Positions 47,978-56,399 of a stretch of DNA of 64,000 nucleotides are shown piece by piece; positions within the stretch are counted from its first letter, which is position 1, and each line of letters begins with the position of its first letter. The translations under genes and the position numbers were made by a program. Where the stretch lies: contig DDYF01000019.1 in assembly GCA_002347645.1 (NCBI GenBank), positions 33,058 to 97,057 of the forward strand, given 5' to 3'. The notes beneath the pieces are model-generated. The model was not told where the DNA came from, searched no databases, and worked only from the letters and a program-made list of their open reading frames with translations. The DNA comes from Thermoleophilia bacterium UBA2241 (GTDB lineage Bacteria > Actinomycetota > Thermoleophilia > UBA2241).

Positions 47978-49888
47978 GTGGAAGGCACCGACGCCATGAA
48001 GCTCGCCGTCGCGCTCATCGTGCTGTTGCCGCTGGCCGGCTTCATCGTCACGCTCGTGTTCGGCAAGCGCATGGGGACAAGGGCGCACGTGCTGCCGGTG
48101 GCTCTGGTCACGGCGACCGCCGTCCTCGCCGTCTACGCGTTCGAGTGGGTCTTCCGCCATCAGGAAGAGCCCTTCGTCTGGGACGCCTTCACCTGGCTCG
48201 TCGCCGGCCGCTACGAGGTCACCTGGGGCTTCCAGGTCGACACCCTCACCGGCGTCATGCTCCTGGTCGTCGGCATCATCGGCATGCTCGTGCACTACTA
48301 CTCGATCGGCTACATGCACGGCGACGGGGGTTACTACCGGTTCTTCGCCTACCTCAACCTGTTCATGTTCGCGATGTTCGTGCTCATCCTCGCGAACAAC
48401 TTCCTGCTGCTCTTCCTCGGTTGGGAGGGCGTGGGCCTGTGCTCGTACCTGCTGATCGCCTTCTGGTTCCCCAAGAAGACGGCCAGCCAGGCGGGCAAGA
48501 AGGCCTTCCTCGTCAACCGCGTGGGCGACTTCGGCTTCACCCTCGGCATGCTGCTGATCTTCGTCACGACGGGCACGCTGCAGTTCGCCGGCGTCTTCGA
48601 CAAGGCCGAGATGATCGGTGCGGGCACGCTGCTGTGGATCTGCCTCCTGCTGTTCACCGGGGCGATCGGCAAGAGCGCGCAGTTCCCGCTGCACGTGTGG
48701 TTGCCCGACGCCATGGAGGGCCCGACGCCGGTCAGCGCGCTGATCCACGCCGCCACCATGGTGAACGCCGGCGTGTACATGGTCGCGCGCTCCTATCCGC
48801 TGTTCATGCACTCCAACACGGCGATGCTCGTCGTGATGGTCGTGGGCACGTTCACGGCGATCTACGCGGCGTACATCGCGATCACCCAGAACGACATCAA
48901 GAAGGTGATCGCGTACTCGACCGTCTCGTCGCTCGGGTTCATGTTCATGGCGCTCGGCGCAGGCGCGTGGGCGGCCGGCATCTTCTACCTGTTCGCGCAC
49001 GGCTTCTTCAAGGGCCTGCTCTTCCTCTGCTCGGGCTCGGTGATCCACGCCATGGGCGGCGAGCAGGACATGCGCAAGATGGGGGGCCTGCGCACGCGCA
49101 TCCCGGTCACGTTCTGGACCATGATGGTCGGGGCCGTCGCGCTCATCGGCGTGTTCCCGTTCGCCGGCTTCTGGGCGAAGGACGAGATCCTCTTCGCCGA
49201 CTTCACGCACCACTACTACGTGGTGTGGGTGGTCGGCGTCGTGACCGCCTTCCTCACAGCCGTGTTCGCGTTCCGCATGATGTTCATGACCTTCTTCGGC
49301 GAGAGCAGGGCCGACGCCGAGGTCCAGGCCCACGTGCACGAGTCGCCCAAGGTGATGACCATCCCGCTCGTGCTGCTGGCGATCCCCGCGGCGGCGCTCG
49401 GCGTGGTCGTGGGCTGGCCCCCGGAGGAGGGGTGGATCCACACCTTCCTCGAGCCCGTGTTCTTCGACGTCGAGCACGAGGAGTTCGCGTGGCTCGGGAC
49501 CGGCGGCGCGCTCATGGCCTTCTCGCTGGTCGTCGCGCTGGTCGGCGTCTACGTGGCGTACGTCATGTACCTCAAGCGACGCGAGCTGCCGGCACAGCTT
49601 GCGGCTCGCGTCCCGTGGGCGTACCAGGCGTCGTTGCGCAAGATGTACATGGACGAGGTGTACGAAGTGGCGCCCATCCGCAGCACGATCGCCTTCTCGA
49701 ACTGGTTGTGGACCGGCTTCGACGTGCTGGTGATCGACGGCATCGTGAACGGGCTGGCGCGGCTCTGGGACTGGGTCGGGGCCGCGCTGCGCCAGCTGCA
49801 GACCGGCCGCGTGCAGAACTACGCCTTCGGCATCTTCGCCGGCATGCTGGCGCTCGTCATCGTCGTCGGCTGCATCTGGGGGGTCTGA
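47978..49888 (+). CDS. nuoL: NADH-quinone oxidoreductase subunit L (proton pump)
   Basis: A 636-residue Mrp-type antiporter-like subunit with about 16 helices and the long lateral helix at the C-terminus. Key membrane residues can be placed in FLGWEGVGLCSYLLI (Glu), QFPLHVWLPDAMEGPTPVSA (His/Lys region) and NDIKKVIAYST (Lys). GTG 47978 has GGAGG 7 bases upstream. ATG 47996 would remove six residues. One proton channel is expected here. Confidence 0.95.
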   Translation: MEGTDAMKLAVALIVLLPLAGFIVTLVFGKRMGTRAHVLPVALVTATAVLAVYAFEWVFRHQEEPFVWDAFTWLVAGRYEVTWGFQVDTLTGVMLLVVGIIGMLVHYYSIGYMHGDGGYYRFFAYLNLFMFAMFVLILANNFLLLFLGWEGVGLCSYLLIAFWFPKKTASQAGKKAFLVNRVGDFGFTLGMLLIFVTTGTLQFAGVFDKAEMIGAGTLLWICLLLFTGAIGKSAQFPLHVWLPDAMEGPTPVSALIHAATMVNAGVYMVARSYPLFMHSNTAMLVVMVVGTFTAIYAAYIAITQNDIKKVIAYSTVSSLGFMFMALGAGAWAAGIFYLFAHGFFKGLLFLCSGSVIHAMGGEQDMRKMGGLRTRIPVTFWTMMVGAVALIGVFPFAGFWAKDEILFADFTHHYYVVWVVGVVTAFLTAVFAFRMMFMTFFGESRADAEVQAHVHESPKVMTIPLVLLAIPAAALGVVVGWPPEEGWIHTFLEPVFFDVEHEEFAWLGTGGALMAFSLVVALVGVYVAYVMYLKRRELPAQLAARVPWAYQASLRKMYMDEVYEVAPIRSTIAFSNWLWTGFDVLVIDGIVNGLARLWDWVGAALRQLQTGRVQNYAFGIFAGMLALVIVVGCIWGV

Positions 49889-49892
49889 GGCC

Positions 49893-51545
49893 GTGAGCTG
49901 GCAAGAGCAGATCGGCTTCCCGGCCCTCTCCGTCGTCACGTACCTGCCCTTGGCGGGCGTGCTCGTGATCCTGGCGCTGCACTGGCTGCGCCGGCCGCTG
50001 GCCAAACTGGGCGCCGAGGGCGCGATCGCCGGTGCAGCCGGGCGGCAGACCTGGTGGCCGACGACCTACAAGGTCATCTCGCTGGTCACGACCCTCGCCG
50101 CGTTCGCGCTCACCGTCTGGATGCTCTTCGCCTTCGACAAGGCCAGTCCCGACCTCCAGTTCGTCGAGGACGTCACCTGGGTCGAGCGCTTCAACATCCA
50201 CTACAGTTTCGGCATCGACGGTATCGCCGCGCTGATGATCCTGCTCACGACGCTGCTCGGGTTCATCGTGATCATCGGCAGCTGGCACTACGTCAAGGAC
50301 CGCGAGATGGGCTTCTTCATCTCGCTCCTGCTGCTGCAGACCGGCATGACGGGCGTGTTCTGCGCCACCGACCTCTTTCTGTTCTACGTGTTCTGGGAGG
50401 TCATGCTGGTGCCGATGTACTTCATCATCGGCGTCTGGGGCGGGCCGCGAAAGATCTACGCCGCCATCAAGTTCTTCCTCTTCACGCTGGTCGGCAGCCT
50501 GCTCATGCTCGTCGCCATCATCGCCGTGGTCTGGTATGTGAACCGCCAGGGCGGCGGTCTCACCTTCGACATCCGCGCCCTGGGCGACGTCGTCTACCCA
50601 TACCGTCTGCAGTTCTGGGCGTTCCTCGCCTTCTTCCTCGCCTTCGCCATCAAGGTGCCGATGTTCCCGCTGCACACGTGGCTGCCCGACGCCCACGTCG
50701 AGGCGCCGACGGCGGGCTCGGTGATCCTGGCCGGCGTGCTGCTGAAGATGGGCGCCTACGGCATGCTGCGCTTCTGCCTGCCGTTCTTCCCCGACGCGGC
50801 CGTCGACTTCGTGCCGCTGGTCGCGGCGCTCTCGGTGGTCGCCATCGTTTACGGCGCCGCCGTGTCGCTGGTCCAGAAGGACCTGAAGAAGCTCGTCGCC
50901 TACTCCAGCGTGAGCCACATGGGCTTCGTCACCGCCGGCATCTTCGCCTCGATCGCCGTCGCCGGCAACGCGGCCGGCATGGAGGGCGCGATCCTCGTCA
51001 TGTTCAGCCACGGTATTCTCACGGGCGCCCTCTTCCTCTTGGTCGGCTACCTGTACGAGCGCACGCACACGCGGCAGATCGCCGAGATGGGCATGCTCGC
51101 CACGCCGCTGCCGGTGCTGGCGGGGTTCTTCCTGTTCTTCGCCCTCGGCTCTCTGGGGCTGCCGGGGCTCAGCGGCTTCGTCGGTGAGTTCCTCAGCCTG
51201 CTCGGCCTGTTCGAGTACTCGCACTGGCTGGCGGCGATCGGCGCCCTCGGCGTGATCCTCGCCGCCTGCTACCTGCTCTGGATGTACCAGCGCGTGTGGT
51301 TCAACGACCGCGGCGACAAGGCCGTCACGCCGTCCTTCTCGATGCGCGATTTCAGCGCCCGCGAGATCGTCTCGCTGCTGCCGCTGGTGGTGCTCGCCAT
51401 CTGGGTCGGCGTCTACCCGAACACCTTCCTGGACTTCCTGCACACGCCGGTCCAGCACATCCTCGACCAGGTCGGGCCGTCGATCGAGAGCGCCCGCGGC
51501 GGCGCGGTCGCGCAGCTGATCGAAGCGACGAGGGGGCTGTTCTAA
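49893..51545 (+). CDS. nuoM: NADH-quinone oxidoreductase subunit M (proton pump)
   Basis: A 550-residue antiporter-like subunit with 14 or so helices. Pump residues are in FYVFWEVMLVPMYF (Glu), FPLHTWLPDAHVEAPTAGS and KDLKKLVAYSSVSHMGF (Lys). GTG start 4 bases after the nuoL stop. nuoN begins directly at its stop. Confidence 0.95.
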   Translation: MSWQEQIGFPALSVVTYLPLAGVLVILALHWLRRPLAKLGAEGAIAGAAGRQTWWPTTYKVISLVTTLAAFALTVWMLFAFDKASPDLQFVEDVTWVERFNIHYSFGIDGIAALMILLTTLLGFIVIIGSWHYVKDREMGFFISLLLLQTGMTGVFCATDLFLFYVFWEVMLVPMYFIIGVWGGPRKIYAAIKFFLFTLVGSLLMLVAIIAVVWYVNRQGGGLTFDIRALGDVVYPYRLQFWAFLAFFLAFAIKVPMFPLHTWLPDAHVEAPTAGSVILAGVLLKMGAYGMLRFCLPFFPDAAVDFVPLVAALSVVAIVYGAAVSLVQKDLKKLVAYSSVSHMGFVTAGIFASIAVAGNAAGMEGAILVMFSHGILTGALFLLVGYLYERTHTRQIAEMGMLATPLPVLAGFFLFFALGSLGLPGLSGFVGEFLSLLGLFEYSHWLAAIGALGVILAACYLLWMYQRVWFNDRGDKAVTPSFSMRDFSAREIVSLLPLVVLAIWVGVYPNTFLDFLHTPVQHILDQVGPSIESARGGAVAQLIEATRGLF

Positions 51546-53093
51546 GTGGCCGACGCCAACAACAGCGTGCTCGTGATCCTGCCCGGGATCGTCATCGCGT
51601 GCACGGCCCTGCTGGTGTTCATGGCCGACACGTTCGTCGGCCGCCGCAAGGAGATCCTTCCTTGGATCGCGGCGGCCGGGCTCGTCGCGGCCGCGGCCGT
51701 GGCCGCCGCCCAGTGGCTGGACGTCGACGAGCTGGGCTCGCTCTGGGATCTCGTGACCGGCCGCGGCTCGGCCGTGTTCGGCGGCCGCGAGGGCGAGGCG
51801 GGGTTCGCCGGCATGGTCGCGCTCGACAAGTTCGCCTTCTACTGCACGCTGCTCTTCTGCGTCATCGGCGTGCTCACCATCATGCTCTCGGACGCCTACA
51901 TGAAGAAGCGCCGCGACGCGATGGGCGAGTTCTACGGCCTGCTGTTGCTCGTCATCGCCGGCATGTTCGGCATGGCGGTCTCGACCGACCTGATCGCCCT
52001 GTTCATCGCGTTCGAGCTCATGTCACTGCCGACCTACGTGCTCGCCGGCTTCCTGCGCGGCGACGTGCGCTCGGGCGAGGCGGCGGTCAAGTACTTCGTC
52101 AACGGCGCCTTCTCTTCGGCCGTGCTGGTCTTCGGTCTCGCCCTGCTCTACGCGGCCTCCGGGCAGACGAACTACGCGGGCATCGCCGAGGCCATGAGCG
52201 GCCTCGGCGCCGACGCCGAGAGCGGCCTCACCGTCGTCGCTCTCGTGTTCGTCGCCGTCGGCTTCGGCTTCAAGATCGCCGCCGTCCCGTTCCACGGCTG
52301 GGCGCCGGACGTGTACGAGGGCGCGCCGACGCCGGTCACGGCCTTCATGTCGGTCGGCATCAAGGCCGGCGCCTTCGTCGGCTTTCTCAAGCTGTTCACG
52401 ATCGCCGCCGTCGGTCTGGGCGACATCTGGACGGCGGCGCTGACCGTGCTCGCCGTACTGACGATGGTCGTCGGCAACGCGCTCGCCCTTCCGCAGCGTA
52501 ACCTCAAGCGGATGCTCGCCTACTCGAGCATCGCGCACGCCGGCTACCTGCTGCTCGGCCTCATCGCCACCGGGGCGTCGCTCGACTCCGCGGGTTCCAG
52601 CGCCGTGCTCTTCTACCTCGGCGCCTACACGTTCATGAACATCGGCGCCTTCGGGATCCTCGTGTGGATCCGCAACCGGCGCGCGTTCCGCTACGGTCTC
52701 GACGAGGTCGCGGGCCTGGCGCGGACGATGCCGTGGACGGCGATAGGCATGGCGCTCTTCATGGTGTCGCTCACCGGCATCCCGCCGCTGGTGGGCTTCT
52801 GGGGCAAGTTCTACCTGTTCACGGCGATCGTCGACGCAGGCATGACGTGGCTGGCGATCGTCGCCGTCGTGATGAGCGCCGTGTCGGCCTACTACTACCT
52901 GCGCGTGGTGTGGTACCTGTACTTCCGCGAGGCGCCGGAGGGCGCCGAGGTCGTGGCCGACGACGCCGGGCCGGCGCTCGGTTCTGCCGTTGCCGTGACG
53001 CTCGCGGCGCTGGGCGTCCTGGCGCTGGGCCTGTACCCCTCGCCGCTCATCAGCGCCGCCCAGGGCGCCCTGCGCGTGCTCATCGGCGGCTGA
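51546..53093 (+). CDS. nuoN: NADH-quinone oxidoreductase subunit N (proton pump)
   Basis: A 515-residue antiporter-like subunit with about 14 helices. Conserved areas are FIAFELMSLPTYVLAGF, FKIAAVPFHGWAPDVYEGAPTPV and RNLKRMLAYSSIAHAGY. GTG immediately follows the nuoM TAA. It is the last gene of the complex I operon. Confidence 0.95.
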   Translation: MADANNSVLVILPGIVIACTALLVFMADTFVGRRKEILPWIAAAGLVAAAAVAAAQWLDVDELGSLWDLVTGRGSAVFGGREGEAGFAGMVALDKFAFYCTLLFCVIGVLTIMLSDAYMKKRRDAMGEFYGLLLLVIAGMFGMAVSTDLIALFIAFELMSLPTYVLAGFLRGDVRSGEAAVKYFVNGAFSSAVLVFGLALLYAASGQTNYAGIAEAMSGLGADAESGLTVVALVFVAVGFGFKIAAVPFHGWAPDVYEGAPTPVTAFMSVGIKAGAFVGFLKLFTIAAVGLGDIWTAALTVLAVLTMVVGNALALPQRNLKRMLAYSSIAHAGYLLLGLIATGASLDSAGSSAVLFYLGAYTFMNIGAFGILVWIRNRRAFRYGLDEVAGLARTMPWTAIGMALFMVSLTGIPPLVGFWGKFYLFTAIVDAGMTWLAIVAVVMSAVSAYYYLRVVWYLYFREAPEGAEVVADDAGPALGSAVAVTLAALGVLALGLYPSPLISAAQGALRVLIGG

Positions 53094-53106
53094 GCGGCGC
53101 GCGCCG

Positions 53107-53125
53107 GCGACGCCCGCGGCGTCGC
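53107..53125. terminator. Short hairpin after nuoN
   Basis: GCGACGCC (53107-53114) and GGCGTCGC (53118-53125) pair perfectly around CGC. It lies 14 bases after the nuoN stop. There is no T-run, so this is a weak or factor-assisted terminator at best. Confidence 0.4.
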
Positions 53126-53151
53126 GCCGAGTCCGCCCTCCGACCGTCAGG

Positions 53152-53163
53152 TAGACTGGCGTT
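53152..53163 (+). promoter_or_regulatory. Leaderless-type promoter of the ymdB gene
   Basis: TAGACT (53152-53157) lies 6 bases before ATG 53164. There is no Shine-Dalgarno sequence, and a hairpin separates it from the nuo operon, so it is an independent unit. Confidence 0.5.
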
Positions 53164-53940
53164 ATGAAGCTCCTCTTCGTCGGCGACGTCTTCGGCCAGC
53201 CCGGGCGCGCCGCGCTGCTCGGCTGGCTGCCCGGCTTTCGCGAAGAAGCCGGCATCGGCTTCGTGGTCGCCAACGGCGAGAACGCGGCCAACGGGGCGGG
53301 CATCACGTCCAAGATCGCCCGCAAGCTGCTGGACGGCGGCGTCGACGTGCTCACCACGGGCAACCACGTGTGGCGCCAGCGCGAGGTGTTCGGGTTCCTT
53401 ACCGCGGACGAGCGCATCGTGCGCCCGGCCAACTACCCGGAGGGTGCCCCTGGTCGCGGGCTGACGGTGCGACCGGCCGCCGACGGCACGCCGGTCGCCG
53501 TCATCAACCTCGCCGGCAGCCTCTACCTGGACACCGGGCTGTCGCCCTTCCGCCTCGTCGACCAGCTGGTCGACGAGGCGCACAGGCTTGCTGCGACCGT
53601 GCTCGTCGACCTGCACGCCGAGGCGACCAGCGAGAAGGTCGCCATGGGCCACTACCTCGACGGCCGCGTCACCGCCGTCGTGGGCACGCACACGCACGTG
53701 CAGACGAGCGACGCGCGCGTGCTGCCCGGCGGCACCGCCTACATCACCGACGTCGGCATGACCGGCCCTCTGGAATCGGTGATCGGCGTGCGCACTGACA
53801 TCATCGTCCGGCGCTTCCTCACCGAGTTGCCGCAGCGCTTTGAAGTCGAGGACGAGGGGCCGCGGCGGCTGAACGCCGTCGTGATCGCCGCCGAAGGCGG
53901 CGTGGCGACGGCGATCGAGGCGCTGGACGTCGTGGTCTGA
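53164..53940 (+). CDS. ymdB: YmdB family metallophosphoesterase (cyclic nucleotide phosphodiesterase-like)
   Basis: A 258-residue calcineurin-type phosphoesterase. Metal sites are GDVFGQPGR (D), NGENAANG (N/E), TTGNHVW (N/H), DLHAEATSEK (H) and GTHTHVQTSD (HxH), all as in YmdB/TIGR00282. Family members hydrolyse 2',3'-cyclic nucleotides or act in RNA turnover and developmental switching. Elsewhere the gene often sits beside rny (RNase Y), but here it stands alone after the nuo operon. Confidence 0.92.
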   Translation: MKLLFVGDVFGQPGRAALLGWLPGFREEAGIGFVVANGENAANGAGITSKIARKLLDGGVDVLTTGNHVWRQREVFGFLTADERIVRPANYPEGAPGRGLTVRPAADGTPVAVINLAGSLYLDTGLSPFRLVDQLVDEAHRLAATVLVDLHAEATSEKVAMGHYLDGRVTAVVGTHTHVQTSDARVLPGGTAYITDVGMTGPLESVIGVRTDIIVRRFLTELPQRFEVEDEGPRRLNAVVIAAEGGVATAIEALDVVV

Positions 53941-54021
53941 GCTCGCGTCCGGCGCTGAAGCTTCGAGCGCGGGGGAGAGTGCCTTCCCCGTGTTCGCCGG
54001 AGCGTTCGGAGTGCCGCGGAC

Positions 54022-55275
54022 TCAACGGTCGTACTGGCCGTACTGGCGCATGTGCTCTTGGGTGCCCAGGTAGTACACACCTGCCCCCAACCGCCACGTC
54101 GAAGGGTCAAGCGCCTGGCCGTTGTTCGCATCCGCGCTCTCGCTGGCGCGCATGATGGCCTCGTATTCCGCCACATCCAGACGGCGACGGAGACTCAGAT
54201 CCTGTCGTGGATCGAGCCTATGGCCTTGCGTTGCCGCGCCCCGTGCGACGCGGGCGAAGAGCAGGGAGGCCCCGCAGCCGCTCCCGTAGGCGAACACACT
54301 GACGGTCCTGCCCTCGCGAGCCTCCTCGACCTTGCGGAGATAGTCCATGAGCGCAAGGAACAGCGATCCGGTGTAGATGTTGCCGACCGTTGCGTTCAGC
54401 TCCAGCCACGGGCTCACCCGCTCGGCGAAGGAGGCAGCGACCTGTTCCAGCAGAGCAGCGTCGTCCATGCTCAGCGTGCGCCCGAACTCCGCCTCCCAGT
54501 GTCGGCGATGAGCCTTCTTCGCCATCTTCACGAACGGCACGTGGTAGAAGCAGGCGTCGAGCCCCGCGATAGGCACTTGCCGTGCCGCGTTCGGCTTGCT
54601 CGCCGCGTCCGCCCATGCCCCGGCGAGCGCCTCCAGGTAGCAGGCGATGGAGTAGTGGCCGTCGGTGAAGGCGTACCTCGAGTAGAGCGGCCGCCAGAAG
54701 TCCATGACCTGTCGCGTGTAATCACCATAGATGTCCGGGTTGTACTCCAGCAGCCGTGGGCGCTCGCTCACGACCAGGGCGATGGCGCCGGCGCCCTGCG
54801 TAGGCTCGCCCGGTGTGTGGAGGCCGTAGCGGGCGATGTCGGCGGCGATGACGAGCGCCTTGCGGCCGCGTGCGCGGCCGGTGGCGATCCAGTCCATGGC
54901 CGCCGTCAGGCCCGCCGAGCCGCCGAGGCACGCGTGCTTCGTCTCAACGCTGCGGCAGTTCGTGGCCAGGCCGAGGTGTTCGTGCACGTACGTCGCGACG
55001 GGCTTGCTATGGTCTACGCCTGTCTCCGTACCGACGGCGAGCATGCCTATCTCGGACGGATCGATCTCGAAACGCGCGAGCGCCTTGTCACCGGCGGCGA
55101 TCGCGAGACTCACCGTGTCCTCGCAGGGCGTCGGCACCGCCATGGCCATCTGTCCGAGACCTTCGATGTACTTGGCAGGGTCGACACCTCGCGCCACGGC
55201 GAGATCGGCCATGTCCAAGTAGTGCGCCGGCCCATGGAAGGCCATGGCGTCGATGCCCACAGTCCTGACCGTCAT
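54022..55275 (-). CDS. mvaS: Hydroxymethylglutaryl-CoA synthase family protein
   Basis: A 417-residue thiolase-fold enzyme. The HMG-CoA synthase catalytic residues are present: E84 (GTETGVDHSKP), C116 (ETKHACLGGSAG) and H245 (FYHVPFVKMAKKA). The Cys-His-Glu set indicates condensation of acetyl-CoA with an acetoacetyl thioester. No HMG-CoA reductase or other mevalonate gene is nearby. The divergent neighbours are MaoC-type dehydratases, so the product may be dehydrated rather than reduced, as in beta-branching or isovaleryl-type pathways. ATG 55275 has AAGGAG upstream, and the longer frame is excluded by length. Confidence 0.85.
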   Translation of the reverse strand: MTVRTVGIDAMAFHGPAHYLDMADLAVARGVDPAKYIEGLGQMAMAVPTPCEDTVSLAIAAGDKALARFEIDPSEIGMLAVGTETGVDHSKPVATYVHEHLGLATNCRSVETKHACLGGSAGLTAAMDWIATGRARGRKALVIAADIARYGLHTPGEPTQGAGAIALVVSERPRLLEYNPDIYGDYTRQVMDFWRPLYSRYAFTDGHYSIACYLEALAGAWADAASKPNAARQVPIAGLDACFYHVPFVKMAKKAHRRHWEAEFGRTLSMDDAALLEQVAASFAERVSPWLELNATVGNIYTGSLFLALMDYLRKVEEAREGRTVSVFAYGSGCGASLLFARVARGAATQGHRLDPRQDLSLRRRLDVAEYEAIMRASESADANNGQALDPSTWRLGAGVYYLGTQEHMRQYGQYDR

Positions 55276-55309
55276 GTACACACTCCTTGCGTGGATCTCC
55301 TGTGAGCGA

Positions 55310-55318
55310 AGAATAGCA
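55310..55318 (-). promoter_or_regulatory. Extended -10 promoter of the HMG-CoA synthase gene
   Basis: Read leftward the sequence is TGC-TATTCT, about 35 bases before the ATG at 55275. It has the same TGC-TAT form as the promoter at 12485. Confidence 0.45.
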
Positions 55319-55450
55319 CCGGGGCCGTTGCACGCCGGCTCTTCACTCGTGCGCTGCCCCGCGCCGGCGGTCGAACCCGGCGACGCGCTTCTACCGTGTG
55401 ACTCAGCAGTGGCACTGTGGCCGTGCGGCCGCCGCACGCAGTCGCAGTGA

Positions 55451-55462
55451 TAGAGTCGCGAT
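55451..55462 (+). promoter_or_regulatory. Leaderless-type promoter of the MaoC-GNAT operon
   Basis: TAGAGT (55451-55456) lies 6 bases before GTG 55463, with no Shine-Dalgarno sequence. Confidence 0.5.
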
Positions 55463-55948
55463 GTGGATTCTGACCGGATGCTTGCTGAAGCCCGCGCGCT
55501 CATCGGCGTCACGAAGGTGCGGCGCTGCGAGGTGACGGCGCGCGACATCCGGCGTTTCGCGCAAGCGATCGGCGCGACCGACCCTGTCCATTTTGACGAG
55601 GACTACGCACGTTCGACGCGGTACGGCAGGGTAGTCGCTCCGCCGCTCTTCTGTCAGTCGTTGGCCTACGAGGACGTGCCACCCGACCGGTTGCCGGCCG
55701 ACGGCTCGCCGATCGAGGTGTGCCTGCCCATCCCGGCGCGCCGCACCGTGGGGGGCGACAGCACGTTCACCGTGCATCGCCCGGTGCACGCCGGTGAGAC
55801 GATCGTCGTCACCTCGCAGCTGAAGGATGTGTATGCCAAAGAGGGCAGAAGCGGCCTGCTCTTCATGGTCGTCATCGAGACCCGGTTCGACGATGCCGAC
55901 GGCGCACCGGTGGCCTCCGAGACGGCCACCTATATCAAGAGAGCTTGA
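55463..55948 (+). CDS. MaoC-like hotdog protein, N-terminal-half type
   Basis: A 161-residue hotdog-fold protein of the FAS1_DH/MaoC N-half class. GATDPVHFDEDYARST has the Asp/His pattern of R-specific hydratases. A GGDSTFTVHRPVHAGETIVV strand and turn follow. It resembles the first half of double-hotdog mesaconyl/methylfumaryl-CoA hydratases or HadA-type dehydratases. With the next gene it probably makes one active heterodimer acting on a 3-hydroxyacyl thioester. It is divergent from the HMG-CoA synthase gene. Confidence 0.82.
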   Translation: MDSDRMLAEARALIGVTKVRRCEVTARDIRRFAQAIGATDPVHFDEDYARSTRYGRVVAPPLFCQSLAYEDVPPDRLPADGSPIEVCLPIPARRTVGGDSTFTVHRPVHAGETIVVTSQLKDVYAKEGRSGLLFMVVIETRFDDADGAPVASETATYIKRA

Positions 55949-55955
55949 GCCGGCG

Positions 55956-56381
55956 ATGTCCTCGACCGCCAGGGACTGGGAATCGCTCGAGCTTCCTGCG
56001 CCCATCCCTGAGATCGTGGTCAAGCCGGACCGCATGCAGATCTTCATGTTCAGCGCGGCCACGTGGAATCGCCATCGCATCCACTATGACAAGGATGCCG
56101 CGCTGGACGAGGGACTCCCGGACGTGGTCGTCCAGCGCTCCCTGATCGGCAACTTCTTGGCGCGCTTGCTCACGCAATGGCTGGGCGACACCGGTGACAT
56201 CTACGAGCTCTCCTGGAGGGTGCTGGCCAGTGTGGTGCCCGGCCTATCCCTGCGCTGCACAGGTCAGGTGCTGACGATCGAGACGGTGGAAGGCGCGCGA
56301 TACGCGGACTGCGAGGTGTACATGGCTGATGAGGCGGGTAACTCAGTCGCCACGGGCCGCGCGCGCCTGCGCCTTCATTGA
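55956..56381 (+). CDS. MaoC-like hotdog protein, C-terminal-half type
   Basis: A 141-residue protein with FSAATWNRHRIHYDKDAALDE, the signature of the C-terminal half of mesaconyl-C4-CoA hydratase-like enzymes (N-x-HRIHYD). The later region is DVVVQRSLIGNFLARLL. It follows the previous gene by 7 bases. The pair thus looks like a split double-hotdog hydratase/dehydratase. Which thioester it uses is unknown. Confidence 0.82.
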   Translation: MSSTARDWESLELPAPIPEIVVKPDRMQIFMFSAATWNRHRIHYDKDAALDEGLPDVVVQRSLIGNFLARLLTQWLGDTGDIYELSWRVLASVVPGLSLRCTGQVLTIETVEGARYADCEVYMADEAGNSVATGRARLRLH

Positions 56382-56399
56382 GCGAAGCGGAGCTTAGTC

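Noticed and set aside
47879..50005. 708-residue minus-strand ORF opposite nuoL
   Set aside because: His/Asp/Arg-rich mirror of a membrane protein gene, with no domain.
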